Assembly: GCA_009827225.1 (NCBI GenBank) | Contig: WUAI01000002.1 | Location: 1 to 64,000, forward strand | Direction of reading: 5' to 3' | Source: Flavobacteriaceae bacterium | GTDB taxonomy: Bacteria; Bacteroidota; Bacteroidia; Flavobacteriales; Flavobacteriaceae | Length of the DNA stretch: 64,000 nucleotides | In this document: piece by piece, positions 8,117-17,384 of the stretch | Numbering within the stretch: the stretch's first letter is position 1 | Layout of the letters: each line of letters begins with the position of its first letter | Position numbers and translations under genes: made by a program | The notes under the pieces: model-generated | The model's input: the letters and a program-made list of their open reading frames with translations, nothing else | Databases searched by the model: none | What the model was told of the DNA's origin: nothing

Positions 8117-8630
8117 TTTCTGATTGATTTTCTGATGGTTGTACTTCCTGAAGATCTTCCTCAGGGGTTGTTTTAATAAAGGGTATGCATATTGGGTAAT
8201 TATAAAGCTTTCCTTTACTTGCCTGTACAGTTGCGCTGATCACAACGTATAGTTCAAATACAAATAAACCGAATAACAGGACGGCTACGATAAAGAAAAG
8301 GGTCAAATACCCGGATAAGTTTCGTATGTTTTGAATTGAAACTTCGTGAACGTGGTCGTCGATCACTTCTACCAGCGCGACAAAGTCGGAGGCAAAAATC
8401 GCAAAGAAAGGCAGGCAAATCAATCCGATAGCCAACGTATACAATAATATACTCAGCTGAAAGTTTACCGCTTCTTTTCCGTGATGATCGATGAATGGTT
8501 TGTTCTTATTGGTTGTCCATAAAAGTAGTGGAGCGAGCAAATTTCCGAAGGGGAAAATGTACTTGGCAAAGGTGGACAAGTGAATGACCGCTGCTACATT
8601 TTTATGATTTTCAGAAGGATTAGTTTCCAT
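8100..8630 (-). CDS. DUF4870 membrane protein
   Basis: A 176-residue membrane protein of the DUF4870 family, first gene of the PadR/PspC/GIN operon. The signature runs from VIHLSTFAKYIFPFGNLLAP through FIDHHGKEAVNFQLS, followed by transmembrane helices near residues 60-80 and 112-135. The C-terminal tail (EEDLQEVQPSENQSENE) is acidic and probably cytoplasmic. The family is widespread in Bacteroidota and Firmicutes with no defined biochemical role. Its position ahead of PadR and PspC ties it to envelope homeostasis. Confidence 0.9.
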   Translation of the reverse strand: METNPSENHKNVAAVIHLSTFAKYIFPFGNLLAPLLLWTTNKNKPFIDHHGKEAVNFQLSILLYTLAIGLICLPFFAIFASDFVALVEVIDDHVHEVSIQNIRNLSGYLTLFFIVAVLLFGLFVFELYVVISATVQASKGKLYNYPICIPFIKTTPEEDLQEVQPSENQSENEHVS

Positions 8631-8716
8631 TGTCTAATATTTTCTTATGCAAATATATGTCTAAAAGAAGGTATTATGTTACGCATAGTACTAAAAATTA
8701 ACAAATTTTTAACAGA

Positions 8717-8746
8717 TTGTAGTTTCATTATTATTGAATATCTTCG
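8717..8746 (+). promoter_or_regulatory. Putative Bacteroidota promoter of the DUF4442 gene
   Basis: A TTG (8717-8719), a 19-base spacer and TATCTTCG (8739-8746) match the TTTG / TAnnTTTG consensus with one mismatch in each box. The predicted start of transcription is about 10 bases before the ATG at 8764. Confidence 0.45.
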
Positions 8747-8763
8747 TCCATATTTCGACATGT

Positions 8764-9216
8764 ATGAAGCTCACCCCCAGCAAAATCAACACCTTCCTTT
8801 TTTTTAAGTTACCCTCCGCCTATTTTACAGGAGTTCGGTGTAAGTCTATCTCAGAAGAATCATGTACTACTTCAGTAAAGCATCGATGGATCAATCAGAA
8901 TCCTTTTAAATCGATGTTTTGGGCAGTGCAGGGTATGGCTGCGGAGTTAAGTACGGGTGCATTGGTAATGTCTTATATTCAATCCAGTGGGAAGAATGTT
9001 TCCATGTTGGTTGCAAATAATAAAGCCTCTTTCAGCAAAAAGGCGAAAGGCCGAATTTACTTTGAATGTCATGACGGACTCGCGATCAAAAAAGCCATCG
9101 ATGAAACCTTAGAAACAGGGGAGGGCAGAACCTGTTGGATGCATGCAACGGGTAAGGATAAGGATGGAAATGTTGTTTCTGAATTTGATTTTGAATGGAC
9201 TGTAAAAGCCAGGTAA
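8764..9216 (+). CDS. DUF4442 hotdog-fold protein (thioesterase-like)
   Basis: A 150-residue protein of the DUF4442 family, related to hotdog-fold acyl-CoA thioesterases. The start at MKLTPSKINTFLFFKLP is preferred over the in-frame ATG at 8734 because it matches the usual family N-terminus and falls behind a promoter-like element. Recognisable parts are PSAYFTGVR, the RWINQNPFKSMFWAVQGMAAE helix region, and FDFEWTVK at the end. The likely role is hydrolysis or binding of an acyl thioester in the cytoplasm, and the substrate is unknown. It is transcribed alone. Confidence 0.82.
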   Translation: MKLTPSKINTFLFFKLPSAYFTGVRCKSISEESCTTSVKHRWINQNPFKSMFWAVQGMAAELSTGALVMSYIQSSGKNVSMLVANNKASFSKKAKGRIYFECHDGLAIKKAIDETLETGEGRTCWMHATGKDKDGNVVSEFDFEWTVKAR

Positions 9217-9374
9217 TACTACCGTTCATCTGACTTTAACAACTTTTAACGAGAGTTTTGCACTCTTCCATAAAATTTGTTTCGTTTTTTTCGTTATATT
9301 TAAGTCGATAAACCAAAAAACTTCACGCCTATAGAATAGTATTACTTAACCAAACTCTAATTATTCAATAAACT

Positions 9375-9572
9375 ATGGCTAGAGCAATGTTTGATTACAC
9401 CAAAGCGGTACTCAAAAAAGTTAGCTTTGATGTGAATTTGTTCTGTAAGGAGTTGAAAAAAGCGTTGAAACGATTGTTGCCTCATGAAATTGAGGAGTTG
9501 AAGATTTGGATCAATTCGCTCATTTTACAGAATCCCCAGTTAAACCAATGTTTAATTTATCTAAAAGAATAA
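9375..9572 (+). CDS. Small conserved Flavobacteria-type protein
   Basis: A 65-residue, lysine- and leucine-rich cytoplasmic protein (pattern LFCKELKKALKRLLPHEIEELKIW) with two predicted amphipathic helices. This type of short protein recurs in Bacteroidota genomes without a known function. It has its own leader with a TATATTTA box about 75 bases upstream and a strong terminator directly after it, so it is a monocistronic gene. No membrane segment or signal peptide is visible. Confidence 0.75.
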   Translation: MARAMFDYTKAVLKKVSFDVNLFCKELKKALKRLLPHEIEELKIWINSLILQNPQLNQCLIYLKE

Positions 9573-9574
9573 AG

Positions 9575-9600
9575 TAAAGCCTCCTACGGGAGGCTTTATT
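9575..9600. terminator. Bidirectional terminator between the small gene and oxyR
   Basis: A perfect 10-bp stem (9575-9584 with 9589-9598) with a 4-base loop. The oxyR stop codon (9596-9598) lies inside the stem. T residues follow on the plus strand, and a shorter T stretch follows on the minus strand. Confidence 0.8.
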
Positions 9601-10531
9601 TAGTTAACGGGCTTATTATCTTTACATCCTGAAATTTTATAGCTCCCCGAACCACTCCTGAAATTACTTCGTACAAGGCGTTGATGATCTGCATCTTTAA
9701 TTCGCTCTTGTTGTAAATAAGGCTCACTTCCCGTGCCGGAGACGGCTCCACGAAATACTTCAAATACTTTTTTCCTCCTTCGAGATCCATTGTATGCAAA
9801 TAAGGAAGCAAAGTCATGCCCAGTCCTTCATGAGTTAACTTAATAAGGGTTTCAAAACTTCCACTTTCCAATTGGAAGTGATCGTTGGTCGCCAATTTAG
9901 AAGCCTGGCAAATGTTGACCACCCCATCTCTGAAACAATGACCATCTTCTAACAGAAGTATATCCTCAATGTCCAGATCTTTGGATTCGATTTGCTCTTT
10001 ACCAAACAATCGATGACTTTCAGGGATATATCCCACAAAAGGCTCATAGTACAAGGGTCTTTCTTTAATGGTTTCTATGTGCAGAGGAGTTGCGGCCACT
10101 GCGGCATCCAAATGCCCCTCATTGAGCTTGGTGATAATTTCGTGCGTTGCGATTTCTTCAATTTTCAATTGAACTTTGGGATATCGCACTGTAAATGTTT
10201 TGAGAAACATGGGTAACAGTGTAGGCATGATGGTAGGTATAATACCCAGTCGGAATTCACCACCCACAAATCCCTTCTCCTGGTCCACCACGTCCTGCAT
10301 GCGCTCCGCTTCATTCACAATGTTCTTCGCCTGGTTCACAATTTTCTCGCCCACTCCTGTAAGTTCAATAGGTTTTTTCGATCGATCAAAGATCAAAATG
10401 TCCAGCTCCTCTTCGAGTTTTTGTATTTGCATACTGAGGGTAGGTTGTGTGACGAAAGTCTTTTCAGCGGCTTTGGTGAAATTTTGGTGTTCGGCGACAG
10501 CCAATACATATTTTAATTGAGTAATGGTCAT
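9596..10531 (-). CDS. oxyR: OxyR, LysR-family peroxide sensor
   Basis: A 311-residue LysR-type activator. The start at MTITQLKYVLAVAEH gives the standard N-terminus. The helix-turn-helix is at about residues 5-60 (FTKAAEKTFVTQPTLSMQIQ). The regulatory domain keeps both peroxide-sensing cysteines, C199 (GHC) and C208 (NIC), nine residues apart and at the same numbers as in Escherichia coli OxyR. H2O2 should form the disulfide and activate defence genes. No catalase or peroxidase gene is next to it in this window. It stands alone between two terminators. Confidence 0.93.
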   Translation of the reverse strand: MTITQLKYVLAVAEHQNFTKAAEKTFVTQPTLSMQIQKLEEELDILIFDRSKKPIELTGVGEKIVNQAKNIVNEAERMQDVVDQEKGFVGGEFRLGIIPTIMPTLLPMFLKTFTVRYPKVQLKIEEIATHEIITKLNEGHLDAAVAATPLHIETIKERPLYYEPFVGYIPESHRLFGKEQIESKDLDIEDILLLEDGHCFRDGVVNICQASKLATNDHFQLESGSFETLIKLTHEGLGMTLLPYLHTMDLEGGKKYLKYFVEPSPAREVSLIYNKSELKMQIINALYEVISGVVRGAIKFQDVKIISPLTK

Positions 10532-10624
10532 ATAAAGGTTGTTTTTACAAAGATAGTGATTTATCAATAAAATCTATCAAAAAATACAAACCATTAGAAT
10601 GTGTCTATAGCGATAGGCTCATCA

Positions 10625-10654
10625 CAAAAAAAGCCGGCAACTTTCGCCGGCTTT
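10625..10654 (-). terminator. Terminator after the DUF2141 gene
   Basis: A 9-bp GC-rich stem (10630-10638 with 10646-10654), a 7-base loop and a T run on the minus strand, about 20 bases after the stop codon. Confidence 0.88.
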
Positions 10655-10674
10655 CATTTAGTGGGTTGGAGTTA

Positions 10675-11118
10675 TTACATTCTTATTTCCATAATTAGAG
10701 GCTCGCTCGCAACCTCAAATTTTGCGTCACTCCATTGCGGAGGGCCATAGCTCATTACATTGTTGGAGATACCATACATTTCGATTGGCATTCCGTTGGC
10801 TTCAAAGTCCATATTCTTGTTTCCGTTTTTATCGTGGAACAACGAGATGCCATAAATGCCCGGAGCAACATTTACAAAGGTGCCGGTGGCTTTTCCATCG
10901 ACGATCTCCAGGTCCAGTGCTTGTAGCGGACCTGCCTTCATGAATGTGGCTTCATCATACAATCCCACAATTACGGTTCCACCTTCGCTTGGAACAGGAA
11001 CGGTTACTGTAATGGTTGTTCCTTCTGTAGTTTCTTCGGAAGGGTTAGTGACTTCGGTTTGAGCTTTGGCTAAAAATGATGCGATAGTCAATGTGAGAGT
11101 AAGGATTATGGTTTTCAT
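10675..11118 (-). CDS. Exported DUF2141 protein
   Basis: A 147-residue protein with a signal peptide (residues 1-19, ending LAKAQ) and one DUF2141 domain. Recognised parts are GTVIVGLYDEATFMK, the APGIYGISLFHDKNGNKNMD loop with its calcium-site-like DKNGNKNMD, and the closing SYGPPQWSDAKFEV. The fold resembles prealbumin-like or carboxypeptidase regulatory domains. Role is unknown, presumably periplasmic. A second member of the family is at 31266. Confidence 0.9.
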   Translation of the reverse strand: MKTIILTLTLTIASFLAKAQTEVTNPSEETTEGTTITVTVPVPSEGGTVIVGLYDEATFMKAGPLQALDLEIVDGKATGTFVNVAPGIYGISLFHDKNGNKNMDFEANGMPIEMYGISNNVMSYGPPQWSDAKFEVASEPLIMEIRM

Positions 11119-11249
11119 GATAATGGTTTTAAAGTGTTCGTTTTTGATTTACACTTCAAAAGTGAGAAGAATACCCCATCGGCCAAATAAAGAAATACCG
11201 AACTGTAAAAAGAATGGATTGAATTGTAATTATTTCAGGATACGGGTGC

Positions 11250-12584
11250 TTAAATAAGACCTCTGGCCTTTATTTCCAGGTACTTATTGATAGTGTTAAC
11301 TGTTAGGTTTTCCGGAGCAGTTAGAATAGATTGTATTCCATATTTATGCAGTTCATTCACAATGAGCTTCTTTTCATAAATGAATTTTTCCGCGATGGTT
11401 TTTTCAAAGATCTGTTGGGTATTGTCGGCCTTTTGGTGGGCGAAATCAACGAGTTCTGTATTTTCAAAGAAGACCACAACGAGTAGATGATGTTTGTTAA
11501 TAGCCTGCAGATAGGAAAGTTGTCGGTGCAGCGCATCCATGGTTTCGAAGTTGGTATATAAAAGCAACAAACTTCGCTGTTTTACATTTCGTTTGATATC
11601 TACATATAAGCGTGAGAAATCGCTCTCCGAGAAATCGGTTGTAATATTATAAAGCGTTTCCAGGATCAGGTTCATTTGGGCACTTTTCCTTTGCGCCACC
11701 ACGCGGTCCTCGACTTTTCTGGAGAAGGTGAACATGCCAGCCTTGTCTTGTTTCTTCAAGGCAATATTCGAGATAACCAATGTAGCATTCACCGCGTAAT
11801 CCAGCAAACTCAGGTAATTGAACGGCATTTTCATCACCCGTCCTTTGTCGATTACCGAATACACCGGTTGCGATTTCTCGTCTTGAAATTGGTTAACCAT
11901 CAAATCGTTTTTCTTGGCCGTAGCTTTCCAGTTGATATTTCGAACATCGTCTCCGGCTACATATTCTTTGATCTGTTCAAACTCCATGGTATGACCAATG
12001 CGTCGAATCTTTTTGAGTCCGAAGAATTTCAACCGATTCGAAAAAGCGATAAAGTCATATTTTTTCAGCTGAAGGAATGAAGGATAATTCGGCACCATGG
12101 CCTCTGCTGAAAACTGCTGCCGCCTTGCTACTAAACCTAACAGCGTAGAGACAAAGACGTTCAAATTTCCGAAGTGATATTCACCCCGCTCTGTAGGTCG
12201 AACCTGGTAGGTGAGTTTCACTTCCTGGGATGGATCCAACGATTGATAGATTTCGAAATCTCTACGTTGCCATTGTACGGGAAGTTCGTCGATTACCTTC
12301 AGTCGGGTTTTCAATCGGTATCGGTTACGCAACAAGATCTCGATGTTGTTATAGTCTCCATTCGACAATTTCTCGGGCAATATCCTCTCGGCTTCAATTC
12401 CGGTTTTGTTGCGGTAAAGAAAGAATATATCGATGAGCAAAGAACCTGCGAGAATATAAAACAACAACTTGCTCACACTATAAAGATTGGGAACGAAGAA
12501 AGACACCACGAACACAATCGACAAGCTGAATAGCAGCACAAAGAACCGCTTTGAAAAATATAGGCTACGCAGGAATTTTTTCAT
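11250..12584 (-). CDS. DUF58 domain protein (MoxR partner)
   Basis: A 444-residue protein with two N-terminal transmembrane segments (about 10-30 and 36-55) and a DUF58 domain. The DUF58 signature is EYVAGDDVRNINWKATAKKN around residues 208-227. The VWA-like core follows, with a degenerate metal site (VIDKGRVM in place of DxSxS). In many bacteria DUF58 proteins are clients or adaptors of MoxR ATPases. Here it follows moxR with no intervening base (12585/12584), so the two are translated together. It is the last gene of the operon. Confidence 0.93.
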   Translation of the reverse strand: MKKFLRSLYFSKRFFVLLFSLSIVFVVSFFVPNLYSVSKLLFYILAGSLLIDIFFLYRNKTGIEAERILPEKLSNGDYNNIEILLRNRYRLKTRLKVIDELPVQWQRRDFEIYQSLDPSQEVKLTYQVRPTERGEYHFGNLNVFVSTLLGLVARRQQFSAEAMVPNYPSFLQLKKYDFIAFSNRLKFFGLKKIRRIGHTMEFEQIKEYVAGDDVRNINWKATAKKNDLMVNQFQDEKSQPVYSVIDKGRVMKMPFNYLSLLDYAVNATLVISNIALKKQDKAGMFTFSRKVEDRVVAQRKSAQMNLILETLYNITTDFSESDFSRLYVDIKRNVKQRSLLLLYTNFETMDALHRQLSYLQAINKHHLLVVVFFENTELVDFAHQKADNTQQIFEKTIAEKFIYEKKLIVNELHKYGIQSILTAPENLTVNTINKYLEIKARGLI

Positions 12585-13577
12585 CTATCTGGGCACTTCG
12601 ATGGTTTCGATAATTTGCTGAACCACCTTATCGGTAGTGAGGCCTTCCATCTCGCGCTCCGGAGTAAGAATAATTCGGTGCCTTAGCACTGCTGGTGCTA
12701 CCTTCTTGATATCATCCGGAGTTACAAAGTCTCTTCCTTGCATGGCTGCAAGGGCTTTAGAGGCATTCATGATAGCCAAAGAGGCTCGGGGAGAAGCTCC
12801 CAGGAACAGGTTGGCATTCGCCCGAGTGTTATCAGTGATCGCTGCGATATATTTCAACAGATTGTTCTCCACGATGATCTTCTTGATGATTTTCTGATAT
12901 TCGTCAATCTGAGCGGCCGTCAGGACCGGTTCGACGACATCGAGTGCCATTCTGTTCTCCCTGTGGTGTTCGTTTTCAAGAATTTTTAGCTCCTCATCCA
13001 CGTTGGGATACGGCACGTTGATCTTGAAGAGGAATCGATCCAATTGGGCTTCTGGCAAAGCATATGTTCCTTCCTGCTCCACCGGGTTTTGAGTGGCAAA
13101 AACCAGAAAAGGTAATTCCATATCATATCGTATTCCGTCCATGGTAATTTGACGCTCCTCCATTACCTCGAATAATGCGGCCTGAGTTTTGGCAGGAGCA
13201 CGATTGATCTCATCGATCAAAATGATGTTTGAGAATATAGGCCCTTTCTTGAACTCAAACTCTGTTGTTTTCACATTGAAAACCGAAGTTCCCAGGATAT
13301 CACTAGGCATGAGATCCGGAGTAAACTGAATCCTGCTGAATCCAACGTCCAGGGTCCTGGCGAGTAATTTGGCTGTAATCGTTTTGGCAACCCCGGGAAC
13401 TCCTTCAATAAGTGAATGGCCGTCTGATAATATAGAAACGATGAGCATTTCCAGCATTTCTTCCTGCCCGACAATTACTTTTCCCATTTCGGTTTTTATC
13501 TTTTCGACAGCCTCTTTTAAGTTTTTGAGGTCGATCCTGGAATTAAATTCCAACGGGTTATCTTGAGTTTCTTCCAT
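12585..13577 (-). CDS. MoxR-family AAA+ ATPase
   Basis: A 330-residue cytoplasmic AAA+ ATPase of the MoxR group, which acts as a chaperone-like factor in assembly or maturation of VWA-containing proteins. Walker A is GVPGVAKT at 59-66, Walker B ends IDE at 121-123, and sensor 1 is FATQNP at 160-165, with the usual GASPRAS motif near 263-269. The C-terminal lid helix bundle (DIKKVAPAVLRHRI) is intact. It lies between the DUF4350 gene (2-base gap) and the DUF58 gene, the typical Bacteroidota arrangement. Confidence 0.97.
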   Translation of the reverse strand: MEETQDNPLEFNSRIDLKNLKEAVEKIKTEMGKVIVGQEEMLEMLIVSILSDGHSLIEGVPGVAKTITAKLLARTLDVGFSRIQFTPDLMPSDILGTSVFNVKTTEFEFKKGPIFSNIILIDEINRAPAKTQAALFEVMEERQITMDGIRYDMELPFLVFATQNPVEQEGTYALPEAQLDRFLFKINVPYPNVDEELKILENEHHRENRMALDVVEPVLTAAQIDEYQKIIKKIIVENNLLKYIAAITDNTRANANLFLGASPRASLAIMNASKALAAMQGRDFVTPDDIKKVAPAVLRHRIILTPEREMEGLTTDKVVQQIIETIEVPR

Positions 13578-13579
13578 AA

Positions 13580-14770
13580 TTAAAGATTAAAATCCTGTGT
13601 TTTTTTGTTGAGTTCGATGAGATCGGCTTCCACGTGAACCGATTTCCCTTTCAAATGATTGATATATTGAATTAGTTTTTTAGTAGTTTCCAACGGATTC
13701 CCGCTTTTCTGAGATAACTTCTGGACGAAAACATCATCCAGTGTTTGGGTACTCAAATAATATTTGGAACGAATAATTTCCAGAAAATAGGTAATCTTCT
13801 TCGTTATAATATCCGTGTAGTCTTTGTGCTGAAAGTACAGATCGCCGATAGTACGTGTAAATTCTACCGATGAGTTTTCCAGAGGTTTGATCACTTCGAT
13901 GATACGCTGTTCCCTTTTGGCCTTGAAAATCAATAAAATCAACACTCCGATCATCGCAACATAATAGGCCCAGGTTAGTGCGGGTTGAGTGAATACAAAA
14001 CGCATGGGAGAGGTGACCACCTTCCGTCCGGATTTCAAATAGGAATCCCAATAAATATGTTCGGCATCTATAAAAGATAGTACCATTTGCGCATATTCCT
14101 GATTTCCCTTCAGAAGGTAATAATTTGAAAATGCTTCCGGCAAGGCGTGAAAGAAGATTCGACCCTTGCCTTCAGGAACCGAAATAAAATTAAGACTTGA
14201 TTCCGGGCCTTTTTTATCGGAAACTAGATATCCCAGCCCTTTGTGCCGGATCGTATCAATACGATCAAAGGTAGCGCGATAACTGCCCCGGCTGAATACT
14301 CCTTCAGAATTATTCTGAAAAGAATGGCTGAACAACCTGGAACGCAATGTGTCGTTGAGGACGTCATAATCTACATAGGTCCGAATGTTTAATGAGTCGG
14401 AAACCACATAACCAAAATTCCTGGAAGAAATAAATACGGTATTTCCTTCGGAAGCATACTTCCTCAACTCTTCCAGTTGCCGTTGGTCAAAGAATAAATT
14501 ATCATCAATAAACACATAAGCAGAATTCGAAACATAAGTACTATCGAGAAGAAATTCATAGGGATCACGACTCACCCTTTCTACAGCAGTATCTTCAAAT
14601 AAATTCTCCAATTCTTCATAAAGCACAAAACTGCCAAAAGGTATTTTATCGGCCGAGGTATAACTGGGACGCCAGTCTATGGGTCTTGGTCGGAAAACTT
14701 CAGAAAGAATGATCACCAGAATGACGGCGCTCACCAAAATGACAATATTTTTCGACCTTTTATCCAGCAT
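13580..14770 (-). CDS. DUF4350 membrane protein
   Basis: A 396-residue protein with an N-terminal membrane anchor (residues 8-27), a DUF4350 domain in the periplasm (SADKIPFGSFVLYEEL at about 39-54; VFIDDNLFFDQRQLEELRKY at about 87-106), a second membrane span (about 265-285, AYYVAMIGVLILLIF), and a cytoplasmic tail. DUF4350 has a glutamine-amidotransferase-like fold without proven catalysis. The gene overlaps the DUF4129 gene by 11 bases and precedes moxR. It is a constant member of this cluster in Bacteroidota. Confidence 0.9.
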   Translation of the reverse strand: MLDKRSKNIVILVSAVILVIILSEVFRPRPIDWRPSYTSADKIPFGSFVLYEELENLFEDTAVERVSRDPYEFLLDSTYVSNSAYVFIDDNLFFDQRQLEELRKYASEGNTVFISSRNFGYVVSDSLNIRTYVDYDVLNDTLRSRLFSHSFQNNSEGVFSRGSYRATFDRIDTIRHKGLGYLVSDKKGPESSLNFISVPEGKGRIFFHALPEAFSNYYLLKGNQEYAQMVLSFIDAEHIYWDSYLKSGRKVVTSPMRFVFTQPALTWAYYVAMIGVLILLIFKAKREQRIIEVIKPLENSSVEFTRTIGDLYFQHKDYTDIITKKITYFLEIIRSKYYLSTQTLDDVFVQKLSQKSGNPLETTKKLIQYINHLKGKSVHVEADLIELNKKTQDFNL

Positions 14771-15494
14771 TTCTTAAGTTTTGTGTAAAGCGATCAAAAT
14801 TTCCCTGTGCCTGTGCAAATTCCTGTTCTCCAATTTCGAATTCCCCATACCACACAAAATCGTACAGGTAAGACACCCTTTGGAAGTCCCTTTTTAAATT
14901 CAAATCTTCTATTTCTCTTTGATAATCGGCGTTGGTCTTATCGAAATCCCAATGGATGATATTCTTCGCGGAAAGGTCCTTCAATGCCTTTAAGTACATA
15001 AATCGTACTGCCAATCGATAATCTTTTTGCTGTAAAGCATCCTTGATCAATTTATCGAGGTCGATGCTTTTGATATCTTCTACTTTAACATTGAGGGGCG
15101 CCAAATGAGCACTCTTTTTTCTAAAGAAACCCACCGCGTTGTTTCCAACCAATAATTTCACCACCAGGTACAAGGCGAGCCCAATAAGAATAAAATAAAC
15201 AAAGAACTCGATGACACGATAGGTCTCGGGATCGAGTTCAATTCCGAATAATTCTGAAATTTTCTGAAAGAACCATTGTATGGCCCTGGCGATGAAGTTT
15301 TGAGCTTCCCCTTCTATGTTTGCTTCATAATCAAAGTCATCGCCCGTATACTTTTCAGCAAGTGAATCGTTGAATGATCTTTCAGCCACACTGCTGGAAT
15401 CAATGATGATCCGATCTTTTGTTTCCTGTCCCATCATCGGACAAATAATCAGAAATATCAACGCTATGATCCAACTCTTATTCACCGGCACCAA
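14760..15494 (-). CDS. DUF4129 membrane protein
   Basis: A 244-residue protein with a signal peptide (residues 1-22), one membrane span at about 86-113 (VIEFFVYFILIGLALYLVVK), and a cytoplasmic DUF4129 domain. The family pattern is DYRLAVRFMYLKALKDLS followed by YLYDFVWYGEFEI. DUF4129 is usually encoded beside MoxR, DUF58 and DUF4350 genes, as here. It overlaps the next upstream gene by 17 bases. Its molecular function is not established. Confidence 0.9.
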   Translation of the reverse strand: MVPVNKSWIIALIFLIICPMMGQETKDRIIIDSSSVAERSFNDSLAEKYTGDDFDYEANIEGEAQNFIARAIQWFFQKISELFGIELDPETYRVIEFFVYFILIGLALYLVVKLLVGNNAVGFFRKKSAHLAPLNVKVEDIKSIDLDKLIKDALQQKDYRLAVRFMYLKALKDLSAKNIIHWDFDKTNADYQREIEDLNLKRDFQRVSYLYDFVWYGEFEIGEQEFAQAQGNFDRFTQNLRNAG

Positions 15495-16398
15495 TTTGTT
15501 CTATGCGGCTTCGCGCATTGTGGTTATAAGTTTCCTCGTGAATTGAGAAGTACAGCACTCCGTTACCCAATTGCATCAGCGACTGTAGCAGTGTATATAA
15601 GATCAAAAATATGCATAGTGCCAGGGTCCAGATGATGGTAGCAACGGGTGACTCGGCCAGATCGATTCCATTTTCCATAGAATGAAATGCATATATGCCT
15701 ATGAGTACTCCCGGTACCATTAAGACAACAGCCAGGAGGATGAACAATAAGAGGCTTAATATAAAATTGACCAATACACTTTTCCAAAAGTGTTGTGTGA
15801 CTAATCGCCAGCCTTCTCCTAAAGAATCGGCTACGTCCCTATTTTCATAGAAAATCGGCATGAAGGCTACCCCCATCCAGGAGCTAAATATAAGTCCGAC
15901 CATATAGCGAACCAAAATTCCTACCACCGGCAGGAAGGATACCACTACGCCTATGATAACTACCGGAATATAGAGTAATATCAATAATAAAATGAAAAGA
16001 AGCACGCGCCCCAGGTTGTTATACACCAATTCCCAAACCGCTTTTTTGTCTAAATCGAGTCCGGGTTTCTTCTCGTAATTCACAAGATACGATGCGGCGA
16101 GGCCATGATTAAGTATGCTGGCTACCACAAATAGTCCCAGGAAAGTGAGCGCTCCAAGTCCTAGTAGTAAATCACTGTCATTCGTTGATGTTCCTGTGAT
16201 GGGATTTGCTCGTATACTGCCCACAAAACCAGTCACCATTAAATAGCTCGCCAGCAGAAAACCCAGAATAAAGAGTCCGTTATACCGGATAAATATATTC
16301 AGATAGGGTTTCAAATGTTTCTTGAAGAAATCAAAGTACACCGAAATGATTTCCCCAATATCCCTGCGTTGTTTTAAATCAATGATCGGTGGAGGCAT
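15478..16398 (-). CDS. Multi-pass membrane protein of the SpoIIM/MoxR cluster
   Basis: A 306-residue protein with six or more hydrophobic segments (near residues 43-65, 89-113, 138-160, 165-180, 216-245 and 260-285). It starts MPPPIIDLKQRRDIGEII, with a cytoplasmic stretch before the first span, and resembles the glycerophosphodiesterase membrane-domain or DUF975-like integral proteins often found in this operon. It overlaps the spoIIM-like gene by 20 bases and the DUF4129 gene by 17. No catalytic motif is visible. Confidence 0.82.
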   Translation of the reverse strand: MPPPIIDLKQRRDIGEIISVYFDFFKKHLKPYLNIFIRYNGLFILGFLLASYLMVTGFVGSIRANPITGTSTNDSDLLLGLGALTFLGLFVVASILNHGLAASYLVNYEKKPGLDLDKKAVWELVYNNLGRVLLFILLLILLYIPVVIIGVVVSFLPVVGILVRYMVGLIFSSWMGVAFMPIFYENRDVADSLGEGWRLVTQHFWKSVLVNFILSLLLFILLAVVLMVPGVLIGIYAFHSMENGIDLAESPVATIIWTLALCIFLILYTLLQSLMQLGNGVLYFSIHEETYNHNARSRIEQIGAGE

Positions 16399-17347
16399 AA
16401 GTTTTATTTAAGGCAATTGGATAATAGATATAATAATAAATGATCAAGGCTAAAGAGCTAAAAATGATCAGCATGGACAACCACACCGGCATATTGCTGT
16501 AACGGGTGATAAATCCTTCGATAAACCCGGCAATGATAAAAAACGGAATGGTACTGATCATTATTTTGAGTCCGTCTTTGGCTCCTTTTACGAAAGAAAC
16601 TTTCCTGGAATAGGTTTTGGGAAACAACAGGCTATTGCCCATGACGAACCCCGCACATCCGGCGATTACAATGACGGAAATTTCGATGGTTCCGTGGAGC
16701 CAGACCGATTTAGAAGCTGTAAAAAGCAAATCACGATTATAGAAAAAGGTAAAAAAGGCTCCCAGCATCACACCATTATTGAATAACACCCATGCGGTTC
16801 CCACGGAAATAATCGCTCCAAAGGCATAAGCAATGATCGCTACTCTTATATTATTGATCGTGATCCCAAGGAAGGTCCCGATTTCACTTCCACTTTTATA
16901 GATAGCAGTGGGATCCCCTTCTTCGATATTATTCAAAGTTTCATTGACATATGCATCTCCCAGTATCAGTCTTACAAACGAATCATCGAAATAGGTCGAA
17001 ATAGCACCTATGCAAATTGCCAGGAAGAAGATGAGAAAAGCATAGAACAAGGTACCGTGATATTGTTTAAAGAAAAGAGGAAATTCGTATTTCCAGAAAC
17101 TTACCAACCTGTTTTTACTTTCCTTTCGGTTGATATAAATCTTCTGATGTGCTTGAGATGCAATACCGTTCAGATACAACAGTGTTTTGCTCCCGGGATA
17201 ATAGGTTTGTGCGTAAGCAAGGTCGTTGGTGAGTTGAATATAATAATCGGCGAGATGGTCGGGGCTTATTTTGGAATTTAGTGTGATAGCTTTTTCAAAA
17301 GCTATCCATTTTTCTTTATTTTGCTTCACGAAGGCGGCCTCTCGCAT
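16379..17347 (-). CDS. SpoIIM-family (stage II sporulation protein M-like) membrane protein
   Basis: A 322-residue integral membrane protein. A cytoplasmic N-terminal helical domain (residues 1-90, including DLAYAQTYYPGSKTLLYLNG) is followed by five or six spans in the SpoIIM/DUF95 pattern. Markers are FFFLAICIGAIS-like hydrophobics near 110, AFGAIISVGTAWVLFNNGVM at about 178-197, and WLHGTIEISVIVIAGCAGF at about 213-231. In sporeformers SpoIIM acts in peptidoglycan remodelling. In non-sporulating Bacteroidota this homologue heads the MoxR/DUF58 operon, and its job is unknown. It is the first gene of the operon, transcribed from the 37-base divergent gap. Confidence 0.92.
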   Translation of the reverse strand: MREAAFVKQNKEKWIAFEKAITLNSKISPDHLADYYIQLTNDLAYAQTYYPGSKTLLYLNGIASQAHQKIYINRKESKNRLVSFWKYEFPLFFKQYHGTLFYAFLIFFLAICIGAISTYFDDSFVRLILGDAYVNETLNNIEEGDPTAIYKSGSEIGTFLGITINNIRVAIIAYAFGAIISVGTAWVLFNNGVMLGAFFTFFYNRDLLFTASKSVWLHGTIEISVIVIAGCAGFVMGNSLLFPKTYSRKVSFVKGAKDGLKIMISTIPFFIIAGFIEGFITRYSNMPVWLSMLIIFSSLALIIYYYIYYPIALNKTYASTDH

Positions 17348-17384
17348 CTAGAAATTTTCAATAAATATAAACACTTGCTTTTAC